The notes beneath the pieces are model-generated. The model was not told the origin of the DNA. It searched no databases and saw only the letters and a list, made by a program, of their open reading frames with translations. The position numbers and the translations under genes were made by a program. From assembly GCF_000423785.1 (NCBI RefSeq), contig NZ_AUIQ01000009.1:1-53461 (forward strand): 53,461 nt of DNA, read 5' to 3'. Origin of the DNA: Tetragenococcus muriaticus DSM 15685 (GTDB lineage: Bacteria; Bacillota; Bacilli; Lactobacillales; Enterococcaceae). Positions within the stretch are counted from its first letter, which is position 1; the number at the start of each line of letters is the position of its first letter. Shown here piece after piece: positions 18,741-25,871 of this stretch.

Positions 18741-19997
18741 ATGGAAAAAGAAGTAAACATTGCTGTTTTAGGCTTAGGCGTGGTAGCTAGTGGCCTTATT
18801 GAAAACTTAACTATAGCTAAAGAAAAAATCAAGCAACAAACAGGTGTGGCTCTTTCGATAACTAAAGTAATGGTACGTTCCAAAGAAAAAAGACGAGCTC
18901 AAGCTGAAAAACATCAATTGACATTTACGACTGAAATTGATGAAATTCTTGAGGACCCCACCATTGACATTGTTGTAGAGTTGATCGGAGGGGTAAGTGA
19001 CGCTAAAAAGTGGATCACCCAATCTTTGCAACAAGGAAAGCATGTCGTTACCGCTAATAAGGATTTAATCGCTCAATTTGGCAACGAATTAACAGCTATT
19101 GCTAAAGACCATAACGTTTCCTTGTTCTATGAAGCCAGCGTAGCAGGTGGTGTTCCTATTTTACAAAATTTAAATACAAATTTTATTGCAGATGAAATTA
19201 CAGGTATACAAGGGATTCTAAATGGTACGACGAACTTTATGCTCACTCAAATGGCTGAGCAAGAAGAGTCTTATGAAGAGGCTTTAAAAACTGCCCAAAC
19301 TGCAGGCTTTGCGGAATCAGATCCGACAAATGATGTCGATGGTTGGGATGCTGTTTATAAATTAATCATTTTAGCTCGGCTAGCTTTAGGGAAAAACCTT
19401 TCGTTAACTGATATTGAAACTCAAGGAATTCGAGAAATAACTCAAAGGGATATGACTTATGCGCAAGAGTTTGGCTATCAAATCAAGTTGTTAGCTCAAG
19501 CTGAAAAAAAAGCAGAAAAAGTCTATGCTGCAGTAACGCCGGTTCTTATACCTAAAACTCATCCTTTAGCGTTAGTTAGAAACGAAATGAATGGTGTATT
19601 TATTGAAAGTAAGCTTATTGGAAGTTCGATGTTTTACGGTCCTGGCGCTGGCGCGTCACCGACTGCAGTAAGTGTGCTTACGGATATCTTAAGAATTGTT
19701 CAAGGCAAAGAGAAGGAAGGCCCAGCAACACAAATGAGTTGCTCGGAGTTACCTAAAGGTGAATTAGCCAAAAGAGATGTGACAAACAATTATTTCTTAA
19801 TTACAAATTGCACCGTCGATATTGAAACATTTTTAGCGAAGCATCAAATAAAGCCATTAATGATACAGCAACGATTAGAAAAGACTGAAGCAGCTTTTAT
19901 TACGGATAAACTAACTGAAGAAGAAAAATGTTCATTAAAAAAACAATTACAGCAAATCAGTAATATCAAACAAATATTAAATGTTTGGGAGGATTAG
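18741..19997 (+). CDS. hom: Homoserine dehydrogenase
   Basis: Hom reduces aspartate semialdehyde to homoserine on the route to threonine and methionine. The NAD(P)-binding loop GLGVVASG is near residues 11-18. The family stretch KHVVTANKDLIAQFG and the catalytic region ILNGTTNFML … AGFAESDPTNDVDGWDA are intact. The last 75 or so residues form a short ACT-like regulatory domain. The length is 418 residues. AAAGGAGCAGGT precedes ATG 18741. thrB starts 3 bases after the stop. The upstream 41-bp array could overlap the control region, because no strong promoter is visible between it and the gene. Confidence 0.94.
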   Translation: MEKEVNIAVLGLGVVASGLIENLTIAKEKIKQQTGVALSITKVMVRSKEKRRAQAEKHQLTFTTEIDEILEDPTIDIVVELIGGVSDAKKWITQSLQQGKHVVTANKDLIAQFGNELTAIAKDHNVSLFYEASVAGGVPILQNLNTNFIADEITGIQGILNGTTNFMLTQMAEQEESYEEALKTAQTAGFAESDPTNDVDGWDAVYKLIILARLALGKNLSLTDIETQGIREITQRDMTYAQEFGYQIKLLAQAEKKAEKVYAAVTPVLIPKTHPLALVRNEMNGVFIESKLIGSSMFYGPGAGASPTAVSVLTDILRIVQGKEKEGPATQMSCSELPKGELAKRDVTNNYFLITNCTVDIETFLAKHQIKPLMIQQRLEKTEAAFITDKLTEEEKCSLKKQLQQISNIKQILNVWED

Positions 19998-20000
19998 GAA

Positions 20001-20876
20001 ATGAAAATTCGTGTGCCAGCGACAAGCGCCAACTTAGGACCTGGTTTTGATTCTTGTGGTCTTGCTTTATCCAGATATTTAACGATCGAAGTTATAGAAG
20101 AAGATACAAAGTGGACAGTAGATCATGAATTAGGTGAAAGTATCCCACATGATGAACAAAATCTACTCGTTCAAACAGCACAAAAAGTGGCGCCTATGAT
20201 GAAGCCACAACATATAAAAATGAGCTCTACTATTCCAATTGCAAGTGGAGTAGGGAGTAGTTCTTCAGTGATTGTTGCAGGCATAGAGTTGGCTAATCGT
20301 GTAGAAAATTTAAATTTAACTGAAAGACAAAAATTGGAAATTGCAACTTCGATTGAAGGTCATCCTGATAATTGTGCCCCTGCGATTTGTGGTGATTTTG
20401 TCGTGGCTAGTTATTTTTTTAATCAGGGGAAGCCCACAATTCATTATGTAAAACATTATTTTCCAGAATGTTGCATTATCGCTTATATTCCTAATTCTCA
20501 GATATTAACTAAAGAAAGTCGCAGTGTTTTGCCTGAAACACTGCCTTATGATGAAGCAGTTAAAGCTAGTTCTATTGCTAATGTAATGATTGCAGCTGTG
20601 TTAAATGGTGATTTAGTGCTTGCTGGACAGATGATGCAAGAAGATCATTGGCATGAAGGGTACCGAGAGAAATTTGTTCCTCATTTATCTTCTATTCGTC
20701 AGATTGTAAAACAAAATGGCGGTTATGGCGCTTTTCTTAGCGGTGCTGGGCCTACTGTTTTGATTTTAACAAGTGAAGACAAAGCAGATTTTATTACGCT
20801 TGAATTAGAAAAAATGGGCGGAACAGCTCACATTGAACAATTGTCTCACGATCGAGAAGGTGTTCAAGTATTCTAA
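20001..20876 (+). CDS. thrB: Homoserine kinase
   Basis: ThrB phosphorylates homoserine to O-phosphohomoserine, the substrate of threonine synthase. It is a GHMP kinase: the N-terminal SANLGPGFDS motif, the ATP-binding loop PIASGVGSSSS, and a C-terminal GGYGAFLSGAGPTV segment are all present in 291 residues. GGGAGGATTAGGAA precedes ATG 20001, overlapping the end of hom. The two genes are translationally close and share a terminator. thrC is not in this window. Confidence 0.95.
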   Translation: MKIRVPATSANLGPGFDSCGLALSRYLTIEVIEEDTKWTVDHELGESIPHDEQNLLVQTAQKVAPMMKPQHIKMSSTIPIASGVGSSSSVIVAGIELANRVENLNLTERQKLEIATSIEGHPDNCAPAICGDFVVASYFFNQGKPTIHYVKHYFPECCIIAYIPNSQILTKESRSVLPETLPYDEAVKASSIANVMIAAVLNGDLVLAGQMMQEDHWHEGYREKFVPHLSSIRQIVKQNGGYGAFLSGAGPTVLILTSEDKADFITLELEKMGGTAHIEQLSHDREGVQVF

Positions 20877-20911
20877 AAAAGTTTTGGCGGATATCCGCCA
20901 AAACTTTTTTA
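20875..20911. terminator. Bidirectional terminator between thrB and the DUF299 gene
   Basis: AAAAAAGTTTTGGCGGAT / ATCCGCCAAAACTTTTTT is a perfect palindrome with A- and T-runs on both sides. It serves the two convergent transcripts. Confidence 0.92.
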
Positions 20912-21772
20912 GATATCATCGATTTCTTCTTCAGCCCCATAATATCCATGGTCTTCTAAGTTTAGTTCATTCATGATCATAGAAGCTGTCTCTTCAATGG
21001 ATAATGAAGCAACGTTAATAATAATACACCCCAGCTTTTCATAAAGATCTTTGGCAAAAACTAATTCTTCTTTTATTTTGTCAATGTCTGAATAGGCAGA
21101 TTCAGGGTTTAGTCCATAAGCTACCATGCGTTCTTTACGAATGGTATTTAGTACTTCCGGATCATTGGTCAATCCTACAATTTTGTTTGGATCAACTTCC
21201 CAAATTTGTTTAGGGATATGTGCTTGGGGAACTACTGGCAAATTGGCTACCTTAAGATTTTTATTTGCTAAAAATAAACTCAAAGGAGTTTTAGAGGTAC
21301 GTGATACTCCTAGTAGGATCACGTCTGCTTCTAAAAAGCCTCGTGGATCTTTACCATCGTCATACTTCACTGCAAACTCCATCGCTTTAATTCGTCTAAA
21401 ATAATTTTCATCTAAATGATGCATCGCTCCAGCTTCATTCAATGGTTCTACGCCTGTCCGTTTAGTAATTTCTGATACAGGAGGCGTTAAAATATCAAAT
21501 TGATAGAGTTGCGCTTCTTGGCGAAATTGATTGGTAATTTCAACCAAATGCTTATTAATCAATGTATGCAATATAATAGCATTATATTTTTTTGCATCTT
21601 TTAAGGTTTTAAGTAGTGATTCATCTGTTGTAATAAACGTGCGTCTAAATAAAGTGAATTCGACTGAAGGGTATTGTGCCATTGTAGCTTGTGCTAGCTT
21701 TGAAGCAGTTTCACCCGCTGAATCGGAAATAACGAATATGACAACATTTGATCTATTATTTTCTTCTGACAT
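20909..21772 (-). CDS. DUF299 regulatory kinase/phosphorylase (PpsR-like)
   Basis: Members of this family reversibly phosphorylate pyruvate, phosphate dikinase or PEP synthase with ADP and phosphate. The P-loop-like motif GVSRTSKT is at residues 155-162, and the N-terminal VISDSAGETA motif is conserved. The 287-residue length is normal. I chose ATG 21772, preceded by AAGGAGT. Longer in-frame starts lie upstream of that site. No dikinase or PEP synthase gene is visible in this window, so the target is unknown. It is divergent from a Fur-family repressor gene. Confidence 0.9.
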   Translation of the reverse strand: MSEENNRSNVVIFVISDSAGETASKLAQATMAQYPSVEFTLFRRTFITTDESLLKTLKDAKKYNAIILHTLINKHLVEITNQFRQEAQLYQFDILTPPVSEITKRTGVEPLNEAGAMHHLDENYFRRIKAMEFAVKYDDGKDPRGFLEADVILLGVSRTSKTPLSLFLANKNLKVANLPVVPQAHIPKQIWEVDPNKIVGLTNDPEVLNTIRKERMVAYGLNPESAYSDIDKIKEELVFAKDLYEKLGCIIINVASLSIEETASMIMNELNLEDHGYYGAEEEIDDI

Positions 21773-21829
21773 AATATGACTCCTTACTTGCATTTTATAT
21801 ATCATTATTATAACATAAATATAAAAATG

Positions 21830-21850
21830 AAATCGTAATAGTTCTGGTTT
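21830..21850 (+). promoter_or_regulatory. Candidate Zur box before the Fur-family gene
   Basis: The 21-base site at 21830-21850 starts with the half-site AAATCGTAAT and continues A-GTTCTGGTTT. Against the Bacillus-type Zur palindrome (AAATCGTAAT-N-ATTACGATTT) I count 16 of 20 matches. It lies immediately upstream of the GGAGGGG ribosome binding site, so repressor binding there would block transcription of the regulator's own gene. Confidence 0.5.
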
Positions 21851-21864
21851 GGAGGGGAAATGGA

Positions 21865-22305
21865 ATGAAAAATCAAGCAGCGATTAAAGAAGCTATGCAA
21901 CAAATAAAAGATTATGGTTTTAAATATACCAAAAAAAGAGAAACAATCATTTCTTATTTAGCTAAAGCGAATCGATACGTAGCTGCCAAAGAAGTACATG
22001 ATTTTTTAAGTCAAAAATACACTGGCATTAGTTATGACACCATTTATCGTAACCTTCATGATTTTGCGACTATTGGTATTTTGGAAGATACAGAGCTAGA
22101 AGGTGAGATGAAATTTCGTTTTAACTGTTCCATGCAAGGAGCCAATCATCACCATCATCATTTTATATGCTCGGTATGCGGTAAAACAAAAGAAATAACC
22201 ACTTGTCCGATGGAATATTTTCAAGACCAGCTTCCAGGGTGCAGCATTGAAGATCATCGGTTTGAAATTTATGGTCATTGTGAAGATTGCCAGAACGTTG
22301 CTTAA
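21865..22305 (+). CDS. Fur-family metalloregulator, probably Zur
   Basis: This is a winged-helix metal-dependent repressor. The DNA-binding domain spans about residues 1-85 (YTKKRETIISYL … GISYDTIYRNLHDF). The dimerisation domain carries a His cluster (95-99) and the structural zinc pairs C102/C105 and C139/C142. The length of 146 residues is typical. GGAGGGG precedes ATG 21865. The candidate Zur box in its leader favours zinc control over iron or peroxide, but the sequence alone does not settle Zur versus Fur. Alternatives are Fur and PerR; PerR is less likely given the family layout. Confidence 0.85.
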   Translation: MKNQAAIKEAMQQIKDYGFKYTKKRETIISYLAKANRYVAAKEVHDFLSQKYTGISYDTIYRNLHDFATIGILEDTELEGEMKFRFNCSMQGANHHHHHFICSVCGKTKEITTCPMEYFQDQLPGCSIEDHRFEIYGHCEDCQNVA

Positions 22306-22380
22306 AAAGCTAAAAAACACTGAAACTTTGAGTAATTTTTGTTAGAATATATTTTATAATATTGTAGAGTCGATTAACTT

Positions 22381-22421
22381 CCTTGCAAACAACAGGTTTT
22401 TCATATCTGTTTGTTTGAAGG
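22381..22421 (+). promoter_or_regulatory. Leader hairpin before the CNNM/CBS gene
   Basis: CCTTGCAAACAACAG (22381-22395) pairs with CTGTTTGTTTGAAGG (22407-22421) with two small irregularities. A T-rich tract, TGTTTTATTTT, follows. It could be a terminator for the upstream gene or an attenuator in the leader of the next gene. Confidence 0.5.
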
Positions 22422-22461
22422 GATGTTTTATTTTATGAATTGAGGGGGAATTATCCGTTTT

Positions 22462-23739
22462 ATGGATTCGAGTCAGTTAACAAGTATTCTTTTGTTTTTT
22501 ATTTGTTTATTATTTTCAGCCTATTTTTCATCTTCAGAAACTGCCTTTACTTCCTTAAGCGTTGTTCGTTTAAAAAATCAAGCAGAAGCAGGAAATAAAA
22601 GGGCAGAGCAAACAATAAAACTACAAGAAAGATTTGAACCGTTGTTATCAACTGTTTTAATTGGAAATAATTTAGTTAATATTGCTAGTTCAGCGATTGC
22701 TACAGTGTTTTTTGTCAATATTTTTCCTGTATACGGTGCAACAATTGCCACGATTATTACTACGATTTTAATGTTATTATTTAGCGAAATTGCACCCAAG
22801 CTATTAGCAAAATTAGCTCCAGAACAGGTGGCCAAATTTTCGACACCTATTTTACGTTTAGCCATGTTTCTTTTTAGCCCTCTTGTTTGGCTATTGAGTA
22901 AGTGGCAGCAGTTAGTTAAAAAGCTTACCCCAGTGAATACTGTCCAATCTATCAGTGAAGCTGAATTGCTTTCTTTAGTTGATGAAGCTAAAACTGAAGG
23001 AAGTATTGAAAACGATGAGCATAGTCTGGTCAAAGCCGCTATTGAATTTGATGATGTCGATGTTTCTTCGATTTTAACGCCGCGGGTAGATGTGTTGGGA
23101 GTAGATATCGAAGAGCCCGATGAAAAAATTGAACAAATTTTTGAACATAACGTTTATTCGCGTTTAGTCGTATATGAAGAAACAATTGATAATGTGATCG
23201 GTGTTTTACATGAAAAAGATTTTCACAGACACTTACGGGCAAAGGAAAGAAGTGAATCGAAGGTTCCCACGATTGCTGGCTTACTTTCTGAAGTTTTGTT
23301 TGTTCCTCCTACCATGAAATTATCTGTTTTATTAAAGAAGATGCAGCGAGATAAAATTCATATGGCAACTGTCGTGGATGAGTATGGGGGGACGTTAGGT
23401 CTAGCTACGATGGAAGATGCTTTAGAAGAGCTAGTCGGAGAAATTTGGGATGAGACAGATATTGTGCAAAACGAAGTAGAGACTGTTGAAAAAGGGGAAG
23501 CTTATAAAATTAGAGGAACGTATTCATTAGATAAATTGTTTAACTTATTTAATATCCATAATAACGAGGAGTGGCTTTCCAATACGGTTAGTGGATTTGT
23601 TATTGAACAGTTAGAAAAAGTTCCTGAAGTTGATGACTCATTTGTTTTTGGTGATTTGTATGTCAAAGTGCTTAATATACAAAAACGTCGAGTCAATGAA
23701 ATTTACGTTGAAAAACTTCATTCTGAAGAGAACAGTTAA
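22462..23739 (+). CDS. CNNM/CBS/CorC-domain membrane protein
   Basis: This 425-residue hemolysin-C-like (TlyC/CorC) protein has an N-terminal CNNM (DUF21) domain with about four membrane helices (SSETAFTSLSVVRLKNQAE, LLSTVLIGNNLVN). Two CBS domains follow at about residues 200-330 (ILTPRVDVLGVD, MATVVDEYGGTLGLATMEDALEE). A C-terminal CorC_HlyC domain completes it. Family members are linked to magnesium or other cation homeostasis. AGGGGG lies 12 bases before ATG 22462, slightly long. The gene lies between the Fur-family repressor and rpsU. Confidence 0.9.
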   Translation: MDSSQLTSILLFFICLLFSAYFSSSETAFTSLSVVRLKNQAEAGNKRAEQTIKLQERFEPLLSTVLIGNNLVNIASSAIATVFFVNIFPVYGATIATIITTILMLLFSEIAPKLLAKLAPEQVAKFSTPILRLAMFLFSPLVWLLSKWQQLVKKLTPVNTVQSISEAELLSLVDEAKTEGSIENDEHSLVKAAIEFDDVDVSSILTPRVDVLGVDIEEPDEKIEQIFEHNVYSRLVVYEETIDNVIGVLHEKDFHRHLRAKERSESKVPTIAGLLSEVLFVPPTMKLSVLLKKMQRDKIHMATVVDEYGGTLGLATMEDALEELVGEIWDETDIVQNEVETVEKGEAYKIRGTYSLDKLFNLFNIHNNEEWLSNTVSGFVIEQLEKVPEVDDSFVFGDLYVKVLNIQKRRVNEIYVEKLHSEENS

Positions 23740-23853
23740 AAAATCACCAAATAGGTAAGGCTACAATAAAAGTATAACGAATATGGACTTTTCAAAGATT
23801 TAATAAAAATTGCACACGTTATAAAAAATAGCTAGCCCTTTTGCGAAAACTGC

Positions 23854-23882
23854 TTGACACATTTTCTCGATTTAGCTATAAT
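23854..23882 (+). promoter_or_regulatory. Strong vegetative promoter of rpsU-yqeY
   Basis: TTGACA (23854-23859), a 17-base spacer and TATAAT (23877-23882) are full consensus matches with ideal spacing. They lie 84 bases before the rpsU start codon. Confidence 0.9.
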
Positions 23883-23898
23883 TTTATTGGACAGTGTT

Positions 23899-23926
23899 GT
23901 TATGAACTTTTTTATTTGTTCATAAC
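23899..23926 (+). promoter_or_regulatory. Perfect hairpin in the rpsU leader
   Basis: GTTATGAAC (23899-23907) and GTTCATAAC (23918-23926) form a perfect 9-bp stem with a 10-base loop. It lies between the promoter and the rpsU ribosome binding site, so it should sit near the 5' end of the mRNA. It lacks a T-run, so it is not a terminator. It could be an mRNA-stabilising element or a regulatory site. Confidence 0.6.
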
Positions 23927-23965
23927 AAAAACGGTTACTACTTGAGCTCGGAGGGAGGGAATTAT

Positions 23966-24142
23966 ATGTCAAAAACAGTCGTTCATAACAACGAATCTCT
24001 TGATGATGCTCTTCGTCGCTTCAAACGTTCCGTTTCAAAAGCAGGCACATTACAAGAATCTCGTAAACGTGAATTCTATGAAAAACCAAGCGAGAAACGT
24101 AAGAAAAAATCCGAAGCAGCTAGAAAACGCAAAAAATATTAA
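23966..24142 (+). CDS. rpsU: 30S ribosomal protein S21
   Basis: S21 is a small basic protein of the 30S subunit that helps bind mRNA near the anti-Shine-Dalgarno region. The 58 residues begin [20 protein letters not shown] and end in a Lys/Arg-rich tail (EAARKRKKY). I chose ATG 23966, preceded by a very strong GGAGGGAGGG. An in-frame upstream start would place that site inside the coding region. yqeY follows 29 bases later, the usual Firmicute pairing. Confidence 0.97.
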   Translation: MSKTVVHNNESLDDALRRFKRSVSKAGTLQESRKREFYEKPSEKRKKKSEAARKRKKY

Positions 24143-24171
24143 TTCATCTGTGAAGAAGTGGAGCTGATAGT

Positions 24172-24621
24172 GTGACACTGCTTACGAAGTTGAACGATGA
24201 TATGAAAGCTGCTATGAAGAATAAGGATAAAGAGTCTTTACAAGTCATTCGCATGCTCAAAGCATCGTTGCAAAACGAAAAGATCAACCTTGGCCGTGAT
24301 TTAACTGAGGAAGAAGAAATGACAGTTATGTCACGTGAAATGAAACAACGTCGTGATTCTTTAGCTGAATTTGAAGAAAATGGACGTGACGATTTAGCTA
24401 AAAAAACGGAAAAAGAGATTGCGGTTGTTGAAAAATATTTACCTGCTCAATTAACTCAAGAAGATCTCCGCGAAATTGTTAATGACGCCATTAAGCAAAC
24501 GGGAGCTAGTTCTTCTCAAGAATTCGGTAAAGTTATGGGTGTGGTGATGCCTAAAGTGAAAGGCAAAGCCGATGGTAAACAAGTCAATGCGATCGTGAAA
24601 GAGCAATTAAATCAAAATTAA
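24172..24621 (+). CDS. yqeY: GatB/YqeY-domain protein
   Basis: This 149-residue helical protein is related to the tRNA-binding tail of GatB, the amidotransferase subunit. Conserved stretches include LQVIRMLKASLQNEKI, VEKYLPAQL and the C-terminal MGVVMPKVKGKADG. Family members bind tRNA in some proposals, but the cellular role is unsettled. The start is GTG 24172, preceded by GTGGAGCTGAT. It is cotranscribed with rpsU and ends at a terminator near 24650. Confidence 0.93.
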   Translation: MTLLTKLNDDMKAAMKNKDKESLQVIRMLKASLQNEKINLGRDLTEEEEMTVMSREMKQRRDSLAEFEENGRDDLAKKTEKEIAVVEKYLPAQLTQEDLREIVNDAIKQTGASSSQEFGKVMGVVMPKVKGKADGKQVNAIVKEQLNQN

Positions 24622-24624
24622 AAA

Positions 24625-24669
24625 TAAAAGCTGTTGTGACACTTAACAAAGTGCTTACAGCAGCTTTAT
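24625..24669 (+). terminator. Terminator of rpsU-yqeY
   Basis: AAAAGCTGTTGTGACAC pairs imperfectly with GTGCTTACAGCAGCTTT across a short A-rich loop, followed by ATTTGTTT. Confidence 0.7.
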
Positions 24670-24855
24670 TTGTTTATCTTAAATAAAAGCAATTTTTCTT
24701 TTGAATTTTCTATGGTATTATGTGATAGTAAGATTGCGACTTCTTCCTAGTTGATAGTGAAGATAGATAATTAAACGTAAGAAAAGCAGCGAGAAAATAA
24801 AATTCTTTATGAGAATAGAGCATTGTTGTTCGCTGCAATAAAAGGAGCGAGTTTT

Positions 24856-25815
24856 TTGACGGAAGATTTTACGTCTTTTGAATTAAAAGTAACGCAACCA
24901 CAAGATATGGATTTGCTATTGGGTACACATGATAAGCATGTAAAGTTAATAGAAGAGGCAACCAATACAAGAATACATGCTCGGGGAGAAACAATTCAAG
25001 TTCAAGGAAGTCAAGAAGATGGCACCTTAGTTATTGATATTCTACAGTCTTTGCAAGAATTGATTAACCGAGGTATTCAGATTGCAACCCCTGATGTCGT
25101 TTCTGCCTTAAACTTAGCTAAACAAGGTGCCTTATCTTCATTTATTGAAATGTATGAAGAAGAAATCATTAAAGACTATAATGGTCATTCCATTCGGCCA
25201 AAAAATTTAGGACAAAAAGAATATATAGACACGATAAATAAACGTGCGGTGACCTTTGGTATTGGCCCAGCAGGAACTGGGAAGACTTTTTTGGCCGTTG
25301 TTTTAGCAATAAATGCTTTAAAAAAAGGATCAGTCAAACGTATTATTTTGACTAGACCAGCTGTTGAAGCTGGCGAGAGTCTTGGCTTTTTGCCTGGTGA
25401 TTTAAAAGAAAAAGTCGATCCTTATTTGCGACCGGTATATGACGCGCTTTATCAAATCTTTGGTGTAGAACATACCAACCGTTTAATGGAACGTGGGGTT
25501 GTTGAGATTGCTCCTTTAGCTTATATGCGAGGACGTACATTGGATGATGCTTTTGTTATTTTGGATGAAGCACAAAATACCACAATAGCACAAATGAAGA
25601 TGTTTTTAACTCGATTAGGGTTTCATTCTAAAATGATTGTTAATGGGGATATTAGTCAAATTGATTTACCTAAAGGAGCAACAAGTGGTTTAGTGGACGC
25701 AAAGAAAACTTTAAGTAATGTAAAAGATATTGCCTTTGTTCATTTTGATGCGAATGATGTGGTAAGACATCCAGTTGTAGCACAAATTATTGCAGCTTAC
25801 GAGCAGAAAAATTAA
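24856..25815 (+). CDS. phoH: PhoH-family ATPase
   Basis: PhoH is a cytoplasmic P-loop NTPase of the PhoH/YbeZ type, linked genetically to ybeY and rRNA maturation. An N-terminal KH-like region is followed by the Walker A loop GPAGTGKTF, the Walker B box FVILDEAQNTT and the NGDISQIDLP motif. The start is TTG 24856, which has AAAGGAGCGAG at a good distance and gives a 319-residue protein of normal length. An upstream in-frame codon at 24823 has no ribosome binding site. It opens the conserved run phoH-pgpH-ybeY-dgkA-era-recO. Confidence 0.94.
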   Translation: MTEDFTSFELKVTQPQDMDLLLGTHDKHVKLIEEATNTRIHARGETIQVQGSQEDGTLVIDILQSLQELINRGIQIATPDVVSALNLAKQGALSSFIEMYEEEIIKDYNGHSIRPKNLGQKEYIDTINKRAVTFGIGPAGTGKTFLAVVLAINALKKGSVKRIILTRPAVEAGESLGFLPGDLKEKVDPYLRPVYDALYQIFGVEHTNRLMERGVVEIAPLAYMRGRTLDDAFVILDEAQNTTIAQMKMFLTRLGFHSKMIVNGDISQIDLPKGATSGLVDAKKTLSNVKDIAFVHFDANDVVRHPVVAQIIAAYEQKN

Positions 25816-25871
25816 AAGGAATACCCTAAAACCTCGAGTTGTTGAAAAACAATTGGAGAGGAAGGAAATGT

